A DNA stretch of 64,000 bases. Origin: Lysinibacillus sp. FSL W8-0992 (GTDB lineage Bacteria > Bacillota > Bacilli > Bacillales_A > Planococcaceae). Positions 26,863-36,381 of this stretch are shown one piece after another; position 1 is the first letter of the stretch; each line of letters begins with the position of its first letter. The notes under the pieces were generated by a model, which saw nothing but the letters and a program-made list of their open reading frames with translations, was not told the origin of the DNA and ran no database searches. A program made the position numbers and the translations under genes. The stretch covers positions 1,922,001 to 1,986,000 of the forward strand of contig NZ_JBBOZQ010000001.1 of the NCBI RefSeq assembly GCF_038008685.1, in the 5' to 3' direction.

Positions 26863-28113
26863 TTATAATGCGGCGTTCATTCCTGCAATTCGCCCAGTTA
26901 CTAGTGCAGACGTAATATTGTAGCCGCCTGTATAGCCATGAATATCCAAAATTTCACCACAGAAAAATAAACCTGACTTTTTCTTGGACGCCATCGTTTT
27001 CGGTTCGATTTCTTTTACAGATACGCCACCACCTGTAACAAATGCTTTGTCGAGAGATTGCGTACCACTAACAGTCATTGTGAAATTAACTAGTAGATGT
27101 GCTAGAGCGCGGATTTTTTCTTGAGATAATTCAGTGCCAGTCATTTGAACATCAATGTTTGCACGGTCACATAAGAATAATAGCCAGCGTTCTGGTGCGA
27201 CACCTTTCCAAACGTTTTTCACAGCTTTTTTCGGTTCTTCTTTAATAAGTTTATTTAAATATTGCAAACATGTTTCTTCATTGTAGTCCACAAGTGTTTG
27301 AATTCGCATTGTGACAGGCTCGTAACCAGTTTTCATCAACTCTTTGACAACAAATTGACTACAGCGTAAAACGGCAGGGCCGCTTAATCCGAAATGCGTA
27401 AAGAGCATGTCCATTTGATGTGTTACAAGTGGCTTGCCTTTTTTATTGAGAACTGAAACTGCAACATCTCGTAATGCTAGTCCTTGGAGCTCTCTTGTTT
27501 GAATAAACTCTTCCTTCGATAAAATGGGTACTTCAGTTGGAAATAGTGTTGTTACATTGTGGCCAGCTCTCTCAGCCCAAGGATAGCCGTCACCTGTAGA
27601 ACCTGTTTGAGGGACTGCCTTTCCTCCCACTGCAACAACAACGGCCTCACATCGTACTTCTATACCGTCCGCTAAGCGCACACCAAGAATTTTTTCTTCA
27701 TCCATTAATAATTTGTTAACAGGAGTATTTAAGCGAACTTCAACATGTAGTCGTTGCAATTGACGAATAAGTGCATCGACGACATCTTGCGCACGATTTG
27801 ACACAGGGAACATACGACCATGATCTTCTTCTTTTAATGCAACACCTAGACCCTCGAAAAAGGCAATAATATCTTCATTGCTATAAACAGTGAATGGGCT
27901 ATATAAAAAACGACCGTTACCAGGAATATGTTTAACAATTTCTTCAACAGGTAGTCTGTTCGTTACGTTACAACGCCCACCTCCAGAGATTGCGAGCTTT
28001 TTACCAAGCTTTGTCCCTTTTTCAAGTAGTAAAACTTTCTTTTTTCGTTCTCCAGCAGCGATAGCAGCCATTAATCCAGAAGGGCCGCCACCAATAACGA
28101 TTACATCATACAT
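26863..28113 (-). CDS. ytfP: NAD(P)/FAD-dependent oxidoreductase, HI0933/YtfP family
   Basis: The 416-residue flavoprotein has the N-terminal dinucleotide-binding motif [29 protein letters not shown] is the HI0933-family signature, and [18 protein letters not shown] follows. The C-terminal FAD-contact segment reads [12 protein letters not shown] and [27 protein letters not shown]. The family includes YtfP of B. subtilis and the bile-acid reductase-like BaiN group; the physiological substrate is unsettled. Here it lies back to back with asnB, close to the ytgP- and ytzG-like genes, as in the Bacillus arrangement. Confidence 0.88.
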   Translation of the reverse strand: MYDVIVIGGGPSGLMAAIAAGERKKKVLLLEKGTKLGKKLAISGGGRCNVTNRLPVEEIVKHIPGNGRFLYSPFTVYSNEDIIAFFEGLGVALKEEDHGRMFPVSNRAQDVVDALIRQLQRLHVEVRLNTPVNKLLMDEEKILGVRLADGIEVRCEAVVVAVGGKAVPQTGSTGDGYPWAERAGHNVTTLFPTEVPILSKEEFIQTRELQGLALRDVAVSVLNKKGKPLVTHQMDMLFTHFGLSGPAVLRCSQFVVKELMKTGYEPVTMRIQTLVDYNEETCLQYLNKLIKEEPKKAVKNVWKGVAPERWLLFLCDRANIDVQMTGTELSQEKIRALAHLLVNFTMTVSGTQSLDKAFVTGGGVSVKEIEPKTMASKKKSGLFFCGEILDIHGYTGGYNITSALVTGRIAGMNAAL

Positions 28114-28194
28114 ATATGTGAACTCACTTTCTTTTCATTTTTAGGAACTTTTCCTATTATACATGAAGTCTATATAGAGGGCGGCTACTTTACA

Positions 28195-28223
28195 TTGAAA
28201 ATTATAATAAAGTGCATTATAAT
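28195..28223 (+). promoter_or_regulatory. sigma-A promoter for asparagine synthetase gene
   Basis: TTGAAA (28195-28200), 17-nt spacer and a perfect TATAAT (28218-28223). Transcription would start near 28230, giving a leader of about 80 nt before the asnB ATG. Confidence 0.75.
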
Positions 28224-28311
28224 TTTTTATCTATAATGACTGCATGAAATGAACGGCTTTTCGTGCTATGATGGTAGAGGTTATGCACTAAATTATGAGG
28301 TGAAAAAATAG

Positions 28312-30159
28312 ATGTGCGGATTTATTGGCTATATTAATGGAACAAATGTGATTGATCATCACCAAACAATTGAAAATATGATGAATACGATTATTCACCG
28401 TGGACCGGACAGTGGTGGTATTCATAGTGACGATAAAGTAACGTTAGGTTTCCGTCGTTTAAGTATTATTGACTTATCAGACGTGGCAAATCAACCTCTT
28501 TATAGCCCAGATGGCGACATCGTGCTTGTTTTCAATGGGGAGATATATAATTTCCAAGAGTTACGTGAAGACCTTCAAGCAAAGGGTCATACGTTTAAAA
28601 CTAAATCAGATAGTGAAGTATTAATTTTCGGCTATATCCAGTACGGTGTAGAATTCGTCAAACAGCTTCGCGGGATGTTCGCATTCTGTATATGGGATAA
28701 AAAGAAAGATTTACAATTTATCGCACGTGATGGCTTCGGCATTAAACCGTTGTACTATACGGAAAACACAACGGATGGAACATTTATTTTTGGTTCGGAA
28801 ATCAAATCTTTCATGCCACATCCAGCTTTTATTAAAGAATTAAACAAAAATGCATTACGTCCTTACTTAACATTCCAGTATTCTTCAATGGACGAAACAT
28901 TCTTTAAAGGTGTGTACAAATTACCACCTGCGCACTATATGGTCATTCAAAATGGACAAAAACAAATTGTGCAATATTGGGATAAAAAATTCCATGCTAA
29001 AGAAGCGCCAATTGAAAAATATGTGGAAAATATTCGTTCAACAGTGAAAGAATCTGTAGACGCCCACCAAATTAGTGATGTAAAGGTTGGTTCTTTCTTA
29101 TCTGGCGGTATTGACTCAAGTTATATTACATCATTATTACGCCCTGATAAATCATTCTCTGTCGGTTTCTCTGACTATGAAGATATGTTCAATGAAACAA
29201 ACTTAGCAAAAGATTTATCAGATACATTAAACATTCAAAACGAGCGTAAATATATTTCGGCGGATGAATGTTTTGAAGCATTACCAAAAATTCAGTGGCA
29301 TATGGATGAGCCACAATCAAACCCATCTTCTGTACCGCTTTACTTCCTATCAGAGCTAGCGGCGAAGGATGTAACAGTAGTCCTTTCAGGTGAAGGTGCG
29401 GATGAAATTTTCGGTGGCTATTCTTGGTACCAAAACTCAGGTAGAATGCAAAAATACGAGAAGGTGCCATTCGGTATTCGAAAAGCATTACGTGGTGTTG
29501 CAGAAGCGTTACCTAAAAACCAGTACACGCATTTCCTTGTAAAAGGCGGTCAAACCGTAGAAGAACGATTTATTGGGGAAGCGGTTGTTTGGGATGAGGA
29601 AGATGCTTTAAATGTTCTAAAACCTGACTACAAAAACGGTCCTTCTGTCAAAACGATTACAAAACGTATTTATGATGAAGTACCAGGTGATGATGATATT
29701 ACAAAAATGCAGTATTTAGATTTGAATTTGTGGATGCCTGGAGATATTTTATTAAAGGCTGATAAAATGAGTATGGCGCATTCTATTGAATTGCGTGTAC
29801 CGTTTTTAGACAAAGAAGTAATGGAACTTGCAAAAGACATTCCATCAAAATATCGAGTAAATGATATCGATACGAAATATGTGCTTCGTCAAGCAGCGCA
29901 TCAAGAGTTACCAGAAGAATGGGCAAAGCGTCCAAAGCTTGGATTCCCAGTACCAATTCGCCACTGGTTGCGTGAAGAAAAGTATTACAATATGGTGAAG
30001 GACATGTTTACAACTGACTTTGCCAATGAGTTTTTTGATACAAAACAATTAGTTGGTTATTTAGATGAACATTATGAGGGCAAAGCAAATCGTGGTCGCT
30101 ATATTTGGACAGCTTATGTGTTCTTAGTATGGTATAAACAATTCTTTGTTGATATGTAA
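28312..30159 (+). CDS. asnB: asparagine synthetase (glutamine-hydrolysing)
   Basis: The 615-residue two-domain enzyme makes asparagine from aspartate, glutamine and ATP. The N-terminal class II glutaminase begins MCGFIGY with nucleophile Cys2, and IIHRGPDSGG and VFNGEIYNFQELR follow. The synthetase domain has the ATP-pyrophosphatase loop SFLSGGIDSSYI, then LSGEGADEIFGGY and KADKMSMAHSIELRVPFLD. The length matches the B. subtilis AsnB/AsnO type. GAGGTG lies before the ATG, a consensus promoter is upstream, and a terminator follows, so it is a single-gene unit. Confidence 0.93.
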   Translation: MCGFIGYINGTNVIDHHQTIENMMNTIIHRGPDSGGIHSDDKVTLGFRRLSIIDLSDVANQPLYSPDGDIVLVFNGEIYNFQELREDLQAKGHTFKTKSDSEVLIFGYIQYGVEFVKQLRGMFAFCIWDKKKDLQFIARDGFGIKPLYYTENTTDGTFIFGSEIKSFMPHPAFIKELNKNALRPYLTFQYSSMDETFFKGVYKLPPAHYMVIQNGQKQIVQYWDKKFHAKEAPIEKYVENIRSTVKESVDAHQISDVKVGSFLSGGIDSSYITSLLRPDKSFSVGFSDYEDMFNETNLAKDLSDTLNIQNERKYISADECFEALPKIQWHMDEPQSNPSSVPLYFLSELAAKDVTVVLSGEGADEIFGGYSWYQNSGRMQKYEKVPFGIRKALRGVAEALPKNQYTHFLVKGGQTVEERFIGEAVVWDEEDALNVLKPDYKNGPSVKTITKRIYDEVPGDDDITKMQYLDLNLWMPGDILLKADKMSMAHSIELRVPFLDKEVMELAKDIPSKYRVNDIDTKYVLRQAAHQELPEEWAKRPKLGFPVPIRHWLREEKYYNMVKDMFTTDFANEFFDTKQLVGYLDEHYEGKANRGRYIWTAYVFLVWYKQFFVDM

Positions 30160-30167
30160 CATAGAAG

Positions 30168-30213
30168 TAGCAGTTCAAAGAATCTATCCGATTTTTTGAA
30201 CCGCTATTTTTTT
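30168..30213 (+). terminator. terminator after asnB
   Basis: TAGCAGTTCAAA pairs with TTTGAACCGCTA (one mismatch) and is followed by seven Ts. Confidence 0.85.
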
Positions 30214-30403
30214 GGGAATGTGCTAATTATTTAACATCAAATTAATCGATTGAAGTTTGGAATGTTGCTTCGAAAATTTTTCAGCGTAATTATGCATCTG
30301 TTTTCTTTTAAATATGTTAAGATAACAGTTGGTTTACTTATTTATTGTTTCAAAAGTGATGACGTTTGATCACTTATAAAAGCTTGATTTTACTAATGAA
30401 TGG

Positions 30404-32026
30404 ATGGATACGATGTCCAATTTAATGAAAGGTACAGCGATATTAACTTTAGGGATGTTTTTATCCAAGGTGCTTGGATTAATTTATATTTTTCCCTTTT
30501 ATGCGATTGTTGGGCAAGAAAATATCGCGCTGTATCAATATGCATATATTCCTTACTCAATTATGCTAGCAATAGCCATTTCAGGCGCACCCATTGCTGT
30601 TTCTAAGTTTGTTTCTAAATATAATGCAATGGGAGATTATCAATCAGGTCGCAAGCTGATGAAGTCAGGTATACTCATTATGATGATTACGGGTATTGCG
30701 TCATTTGCTGCCCTTTTTATACTTGCAACACCGATTGGTGAGCTCGTTATAAAAAGTGATGAACAGAAATTTACAGTTGAGCAAATTGCTTCTGTTATCC
30801 GCTGGGTAAGTTTTGCACTGATTGTTGTGCCATTTATGAGTTTGTGGCGTGGCTTCTTCCAAGGCTATGACAAAATGGAACCAACAGCAATCTCGCAGTT
30901 AGTGGAACAAATTGTTCGAATTGTCGTGTTATTAGGCGGTTCTTTCTTAGTAGTAGTTGTGTTTAATGGCAAACCTGAAACAGCAGTTTCTTTTGCCGTA
31001 TTTGCAGCCTTTATCGGTGCAATTGGTGGTTTAATGGTGCTCTATTACTATTGGAAAAAATATCAACCTGAATTTAATTTATTGCGTAGTCAAAGTGTTA
31101 CTTCAACACAGCTACCAATGTCGAATATTTATAAAGAAGTGATAACATATTCGATTCCTATGGTATTTGTAGGGGTTGCCAATCCATTATTTCAATTAGT
31201 GGATATGCTAACGTTTAATGGAGCGATGAGTTCAAATGGCTTAGCGAAAGTTACAGATGAATATTTATCGATGATCAACTTTACAACACATAAAGTTGTA
31301 ATTATTCCAGTTATGCTAGCTACTGGCTTTTCGATGGCACTAGTACCGACAATAACCAAATATTATACACAAGGTGAGTATTTATCGCTACGTCATGCGA
31401 TGGATAAAACGTATCAAATATTGATTTTCATTACCTTGCCTGCTGTTGTTGGTATTTCATTATTAGCAAATGAAATTTACTTTATGCTTTATTCAGAAAG
31501 TGAGATGGGCGCAGCTATTTTAGCACATTATGCACCAGTTGCGATTTTATTTGCGTTGTTCCAAGTTACTGCTGCACTGCTACAAGGCATCGACTTTCAA
31601 AAGTGGATTGTCTTCAGCTTACTATCAGGTATTTTAGTCAAACTAGCACTTAATATAACGTTCATTCGTTGGTTAGAAGCAGATGGAGCTATTTTGGCAA
31701 CTGCGATTGGCTACAGTGTATCCATTATTATTAATATGTTAGTCCTTAGAAAAACGCTTAATTATAAATCAGAAATGGTATTACGTCGCGTAATGCTTAT
31801 TACACTTTTAACAGTTGCGATGGCAGTAGGTGTATTAATTGTCCATAAGCTATTAGAACTTGTAATGGGACCAGTGGATGGCAAATTCTCTGCGCTCGTA
31901 TACTCTGTTATTTGTGCGGCAGTGGGTATTGCTGTTTATGGATATTTGTCATTACGTCTAGGCTTAGCACAAAAATTACTTGGTGAGCGATTGACACGTA
32001 TTACAAGTAAATTTGGATTTAAATAG
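30404..32026 (+). CDS. ytgP: polysaccharide biosynthesis/MurJ-like flippase, YtgP family
   Basis: The 540-residue protein has about 14 membrane helices and belongs to the MATE/MurJ-like (MOP) superfamily. Signs are LTLGMFLSKVLGLIYIFPFYAIVG near the start, WRGFFQGYDKMEPTAISQLVEQIVRI (family motif), and FSMALVPTITKYY. YtgP (also called MurJ/Amj partner in B. subtilis studies) is linked to lipid II flipping across the membrane for peptidoglycan synthesis. The start is uncertain between ATGs at 30404 and 30413, since neither has a strong ribosome binding site. The pseudouridine synthase gene follows after 8 bp, so the two are co-transcribed. Confidence 0.85.
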   Translation: MDTMSNLMKGTAILTLGMFLSKVLGLIYIFPFYAIVGQENIALYQYAYIPYSIMLAIAISGAPIAVSKFVSKYNAMGDYQSGRKLMKSGILIMMITGIASFAALFILATPIGELVIKSDEQKFTVEQIASVIRWVSFALIVVPFMSLWRGFFQGYDKMEPTAISQLVEQIVRIVVLLGGSFLVVVVFNGKPETAVSFAVFAAFIGAIGGLMVLYYYWKKYQPEFNLLRSQSVTSTQLPMSNIYKEVITYSIPMVFVGVANPLFQLVDMLTFNGAMSSNGLAKVTDEYLSMINFTTHKVVIIPVMLATGFSMALVPTITKYYTQGEYLSLRHAMDKTYQILIFITLPAVVGISLLANEIYFMLYSESEMGAAILAHYAPVAILFALFQVTAALLQGIDFQKWIVFSLLSGILVKLALNITFIRWLEADGAILATAIGYSVSIIINMLVLRKTLNYKSEMVLRRVMLITLLTVAMAVGVLIVHKLLELVMGPVDGKFSALVYSVICAAVGIAVYGYLSLRLGLAQKLLGERLTRITSKFGFK

Positions 32027-32034
32027 GAGGAACT

Positions 32035-32748
32035 ATGCGTTTAGATAAATTACTAGCCAATATGGGCTATGGCTCACGAAAGGAAGTTAAGCAACTCCTA
32101 AAACAAAAGGCAGTTTCCGTTGATGGCACATATGTGAAGGATGCAGCAATGCATGTTGATCCCGACCAACAAAATGTTGTCGTCTATGGTGAACGTGTTG
32201 TATATACAGAATTTGTGTACTATATGATGAATAAGCCTCCTGGTGTTATTTCTGCAACTGAAGATTTACGAGATGAAACGGTCATTGATTTATTGGATCC
32301 GCTACACCAGCATTTTCAACCATTTCCTGTTGGGCGTTTAGATAAAGATACAGAAGGCTTGTTACTGTTGACGAATGACGGTGTATTGGCACATAATTTA
32401 TTATCTCCAAAAAAACATGTACCAAAAGTGTACTATGCCAAAATTGAGGGCATTGTTACGCAGGAAGACGGAGAAATATTTGCTCGTGGCGTTGAGTTAG
32501 ATGATGGCTATGTAACAAAGCCAGGCGAGCTTGTCATTTTGAATTCTGCACCGCAATCAGAAATTGAATTGACGATACAAGAAGGTAAATTTCATCAAGT
32601 GAAACGTATGTTTGAAGCAGTTGGTAAACATGTTATCTACTTAAAACGCCTTTCTATGGGAAGCTTACAACTTGATGAAAGTTTAGCATTAGGTGAGTAC
32701 CGTGAGTTAACGTCTGAAGAATTAGCAGGTTTACAAAATAGAGATTAA
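32035..32748 (+). CDS. ytzG: 16S rRNA pseudouridine synthase, RsuA family
   Basis: The 237-residue enzyme isomerises uridine to pseudouridine in rRNA. An S4 RNA-binding domain occupies about 1-60 (MRLDKLLANMGYGSRKEVKQ). The catalytic domain has FPVGRLDKDTEGLLLLTNDG with the catalytic Asp, and EGKFHQVKRMFEAVGK near the end. AGGAGG lies just before the ATG. The RsuA/RluB subfamily is clear; the modified position is not proven by sequence. A terminator overlaps the stop. Confidence 0.9.
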   Translation: MRLDKLLANMGYGSRKEVKQLLKQKAVSVDGTYVKDAAMHVDPDQQNVVVYGERVVYTEFVYYMMNKPPGVISATEDLRDETVIDLLDPLHQHFQPFPVGRLDKDTEGLLLLTNDGVLAHNLLSPKKHVPKVYYAKIEGIVTQEDGEIFARGVELDDGYVTKPGELVILNSAPQSEIELTIQEGKFHQVKRMFEAVGKHVIYLKRLSMGSLQLDESLALGEYRELTSEELAGLQNRD

Positions 32749-32790
32749 AAAAATCCTCGATGCTATACTTTTAGTATCGAGGATTTTTTT
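32747..32790 (+). terminator. terminator after pseudouridine synthase
   Basis: AAATCCTCGATGCTA pairs with TAGTATCGAGGATTT around a short loop and ends in seven Ts. It begins at the stop codon. Confidence 0.9.
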
Positions 32791-32911
32791 ATACATGTTT
32801 GTCCCAATAACTGTATAATATAATATATCAATAAAATATTATAGGGGATTATAGCGTACCGAAAATTTTATGTTCAAATAATGATAGTGAAGATGAGTAG
32901 AGGACATGTTA

Positions 32912-34417
32912 ATGAAAAAACTACGAATTAAATTATTAATATCTTTAATTGCCTTTGCGTTAATACTTGTTGCTGTAATTTCTTCTGTAAATAGGCAAAT
33001 ACTTGTGGCAAATATTGAAGACCAAGAAGCTAGTAATCGAACATTAATTGAAAATCATATTCTAACGGATATGCAAACTGTAGACAATGCACACTTTTAT
33101 TTTGATAAAAATATTTCGGAAGACATGGAACAAGAACTGCAAGCATTAGCTATTTATTATAAGGAAAATCCTAATCTTGCTACGTGGGATTTACAGCAAA
33201 TGAAAAGCAACCATGGCATGGATATATACATATTAGATAAAACGAATACCGTCATTTATACCACATTTGAAAAAGATAGAGGGCTGAATTTTTCCCTTTG
33301 CTGTAAAAACTTTTCTGCTTTATTAGATGAAAGAAGAGCGAGTGGACAGTTTTATACAGATGGCATTGATATTTCGACAACTACAGGTGAGTATCGAAAA
33401 TTTAGTTATTTGGCAACGCATGATAAAAAATATTTATTAGAGCTTGGCTTGAAATTAAGTGAAGTGCCTGTTTTTCAAACGTTCAATTTTGGGAAAACCG
33501 CTGATTATTTAATTGATAAATATGCTGATTTGCTAGATTTACGAACGATTAATGCAGGGGGTATTTTTTTCTCAGACACAGATCCCAGTCGAACTACTGT
33601 AAAAAACCAATCAAAAAAATTTCAGGAGCATTTTAAGTTAGCTCTTCAAACGATGGAGCCAGCTGAATATCAACAAGAGTTAGGCAATGGTTATAAAGAG
33701 ACATATCGTTTTATACCATATGAGGCAGAGGCTATTCGAGGTGCATCTACAAAGCGAGTAGTGTATGTGAAATATGGTAACGATACGAAGCTGACTGCAC
33801 TTGCCAATAATACGAAACAGTTTTGGTTTGTTCTGATGATTGCATTAGTAACATCATTTATTATGCTGATGGTTATTAATAGATTGTTGTCTAAAACGAT
33901 ACAATTAGCAACGTATGACCCACTAACAAATGTATTCAATCGTGCTACATATATAAGTAAAATGGATAAGTTATTAAGAAAAAGAAAAGCCAATACGCCT
34001 GGTTTATTATTAATAGATTTAGATAACTTTAAGCAAGTAAATGATCAATTTGGTCATGCAGAAGGCGATAGAATTCTTATTAAAACAGCCAATATTTTAA
34101 ATGAAGCCGTGAAAAACAATGGCTTTGTTGTAAGATTTGGCGGCGATGAATTTGCAATTGTTTTATATGATACGAACGAGGAGCTTATGGTGCAGTTAGC
34201 AAATGCCATTTTGGCGAAAATACGAAGTTTAAAGAAAGTCGATAATATGAAATGGTCTGTAATTTCTGTTAGTATGGGCGGGGTAATTTGTGAAAAACCA
34301 AATGAAACAGAATTAAGTTTATTTGAACGAGCTGATAAAGCATTATATCTGTCTAAGAAAGCAGGTAAAGACCAATACTCCAGTTATGATGAAGTTGCAT
34401 CGACAGAAGAAAAGTGA
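32912..34417 (+). CDS. membrane diguanylate cyclase (GGDEF) with extracytoplasmic sensor
   Basis: The protein is about 501 residues from the ATG at 32912. That start has GAGG 8 nt upstream; the ATG at 32906 is too close. One membrane helix (about 8-28) is followed by an extracytoplasmic domain of about 270 residues, a second helix near 305-325, and a GGDEF domain with intact RFGGDEFAIVLYD. DPLTNVFNRATY and DLDNFKQVNDQFGHAEGD precede it. It should make c-di-GMP. There is no RxxD inhibitory site five residues before GGDEF, so product inhibition is probably absent. A Cys pair (SLCCKNF) sits in the sensor domain. The ligand is unknown. Confidence 0.9.
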   Translation: MKKLRIKLLISLIAFALILVAVISSVNRQILVANIEDQEASNRTLIENHILTDMQTVDNAHFYFDKNISEDMEQELQALAIYYKENPNLATWDLQQMKSNHGMDIYILDKTNTVIYTTFEKDRGLNFSLCCKNFSALLDERRASGQFYTDGIDISTTTGEYRKFSYLATHDKKYLLELGLKLSEVPVFQTFNFGKTADYLIDKYADLLDLRTINAGGIFFSDTDPSRTTVKNQSKKFQEHFKLALQTMEPAEYQQELGNGYKETYRFIPYEAEAIRGASTKRVVYVKYGNDTKLTALANNTKQFWFVLMIALVTSFIMLMVINRLLSKTIQLATYDPLTNVFNRATYISKMDKLLRKRKANTPGLLLIDLDNFKQVNDQFGHAEGDRILIKTANILNEAVKNNGFVVRFGGDEFAIVLYDTNEELMVQLANAILAKIRSLKKVDNMKWSVISVSMGGVICEKPNETELSLFERADKALYLSKKAGKDQYSSYDEVASTEEK

Positions 34418-34474
34418 AAAAGCACGAGACAAGTAGGAACAGGTAAACTGCTGACCTACGTGACTCGTGCTTTT
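34418..34474. terminator. bidirectional terminator between convergent genes
   Basis: AAAAAGCACGAG pairs with CTCGTGCTTTT around an inner GTAGG/CCTAC helix. It sits between the GGDEF gene and the convergent MFS gene. Confidence 0.8.
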
Positions 34475-34491
34475 ATAAGTGAAGTGCATTG

Positions 34492-35664
34492 TTAGGAAGC
34501 ACCTTGTGTTTTGGAACGATAGAACAGGGAACTACATAAAACAAGGACAGCTATTACAACAAACATTGCATCAATATAATGCGTTAAAAGCCATCCGCCA
34601 ATTATAGGACCAATAAAACCACCTAAATTTTTAAACTGGGATGCGCCTAAATAGGTTGCCTTTTGTGTATCTGGCGCAATTTCATCGATCATAACATTCA
34701 TCGTTGGGAAAGCAAATATTTCGCCAATCGTAAAAATGACCATTGCACAAATGAACAGTGGATATCCCGTAGATAAGCCAAATAACGTTAAACCAACCGC
34801 AAAGAACAGGATACCAATAAGAAGGATGGTTGATGATGAAAAACGCTCTGAAAAAATACTAATCGGTAATTGTAGTAAAAGTACAACCGCCGCATTTAAC
34901 GAAATGAGTAAAGAATAGAGCTTAGCACCATCTTCGATTTTAAGCTCAATAAGTTGCGGAAGTGTTGAATCAAATTGGGAGTAGCCAATATTTATTAAAA
35001 TTGCCCCAAAAATAAAGCTCAGTAATACTTTGTTTGTTAAAAGAATCGTAAAGGTTTGAAGCACTTTTGTTTGTGTTTTAGCTTTTTGTTGCTGCATTTC
35101 ATAACGATTCAAAACGAAAAATAAAAATATTGCATAAATAATGTACATAGCACCTGTCAGCATAAACGGAATGCTAGGACTGGATAACTGTGCTATATAA
35201 ACACCAATAAGAGGCCCTATAACTGCGGCTATATTAATGGCTGTATAGCGCAATGAAAACAATCTTTTACGTTTTTCTGCCGGAGTGAAATCAATCATTA
35301 ATGCTTGTGTGGAAGGCTCAAAGAACGAGCGACATAAACCGTTCAACGCATTTAGTACGACGAAGAACCAAATCGTATGTGCTGTAGCAAAGCCGAAGAA
35401 AACAATACTCCAAACGAGTATCGTAAGTAAAATGACACTTTTGCGACCAAAGCGATCTGTTAAGTAACCACCAAAAAAACCGCCTACTGTGGAAATTAAT
35501 GGTGCAATACCAATGGTCAGCCCTATTTGTAAAGGGGAGGCATCAATTTCGTTATGTAAATATATAGCTAAAAAAGGCATTGCCATAAAGCTCGCAATAC
35601 GTGTAAATATAGTACCACCTAAAATAATCCAAACGAGTGGGTGGAACATCTTGGATAGTTGCAT
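34492..35664 (-). CDS. MFS transporter, multidrug-efflux-like
   Basis: The 390-residue protein has 12 predicted helices. Visible features are GGYLTDRFGRKSVILLTILVW (MFS motif A after helix 2) and NALNGLCRSFFEPSTQALMIDF, followed by TPAEKRKRLFSLRYTAINI, a region typical of the DHA1/MdtG-YfkF type drug exporters. GAGAGGAGG lies upstream of its start. Substrate unknown. It is monocistronic, bounded by terminators on both sides. Confidence 0.85.
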   Translation of the reverse strand: MQLSKMFHPLVWIILGGTIFTRIASFMAMPFLAIYLHNEIDASPLQIGLTIGIAPLISTVGGFFGGYLTDRFGRKSVILLTILVWSIVFFGFATAHTIWFFVVLNALNGLCRSFFEPSTQALMIDFTPAEKRKRLFSLRYTAINIAAVIGPLIGVYIAQLSSPSIPFMLTGAMYIIYAIFLFFVLNRYEMQQQKAKTQTKVLQTFTILLTNKVLLSFIFGAILINIGYSQFDSTLPQLIELKIEDGAKLYSLLISLNAAVVLLLQLPISIFSERFSSSTILLIGILFFAVGLTLFGLSTGYPLFICAMVIFTIGEIFAFPTMNVMIDEIAPDTQKATYLGASQFKNLGGFIGPIIGGWLLTHYIDAMFVVIAVLVLCSSLFYRSKTQGAS

Positions 35665-35728
35665 AAAATCCTCCTCTCAACATGTAGAATGTTTCGAGTG
35701 TAACGGATTGTGAAGAGACTGTAAATAG

Positions 35729-35767
35729 AAAAAAAGAATGACCCCGACGAAAGGTCATTCTTTTTTT
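35729..35767 (-). terminator. terminator after ytzE
   Basis: AAAAAAAGAATGACC and GGTCATTCTTTTTTT form a 15-bp stem with a 9-nt loop. It ends the ytzE transcript on the minus strand and can also work in the opposite direction. Confidence 0.92.
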
Positions 35768-35801
35768 CTTACAAAAATGCTTTACGCAACGTGCGCAAAA
35801 A

Positions 35802-36023
35802 CTAAGACGTCAATTTTACTTTTTTACTCGTCGTTGTCCATTTGCCTCGACTTGGACTCATCACCAAATCGTTAAAGGCTAACACGTTCAAATCTCTTTG
35901 AACGGTGCGAGGAGTGATGCTAAACTCTTCGACTAAATCCTGTGTAGACACGGTTCCTTTGTCTAAAATAAACATGTACACGTCTTTAATACGATTAAGC
36001 ATTCGATCAGTAGTTGGTTTCAT
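35802..36023 (-). CDS. ytzE: small DeoR-type HTH regulator YtzE
   Basis: This 73-residue protein consists almost only of a DeoR-type winged helix-turn-helix (VSTQDLVEEFSITPRTVQRDLNVL), with a basic tail ending KKVKL. It has the same length and closely similar sequence to B. subtilis YtzE as I remember it (ends SPSRGKWTTT...). No effector domain is present, so ligand control would need another protein. Target genes are unknown; the divergent neighbour pepV is the simplest candidate. Confidence 0.88.
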   Translation of the reverse strand: MKPTTDRMLNRIKDVYMFILDKGTVSTQDLVEEFSITPRTVQRDLNVLAFNDLVMSPSRGKWTTTSKKVKLTS

Positions 36024-36381
36024 AAATGAACCACTCCTTCATCTTAATTCACTTGGCATAGACTAGCGGACGACACTATGTGCGGAGTGCACTGAGGCTT
36101 TTTAAATAGCTGCCTTAGACATCCCCTTTTCTAATTTTATGTTCAGAACAACAATTCTGATAACTCTATTATATAGAAAAACGAAGCAATTTTCTAGTGA
36201 ATGCAATAGAAATTTACAATATATACATAAAGAATTGGCTGTATTTTGTGGACATTCGTGTAAAAGATGCTATATGTGGTAGTGTAAAGGGAAGATAGGT
36301 AAATGATAGTTAGAAAGACGATTGTATTTTTCTAAGTAAAGAGTAGAATAATCTTATTATAAAATGGAGGAGGTACATAGT
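36024..36381. other. divergent control region between ytzE and pepV
   Basis: These 358 bp hold no gene. AT-rich patches such as TATTATATAG near 36170 and TGGACA (36249-36254) followed by TATATG (36271-36276) could be promoter elements, but none is convincing. A GGAGGAGG ribosome binding site for pepV lies at its right end. Confidence 0.4.
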
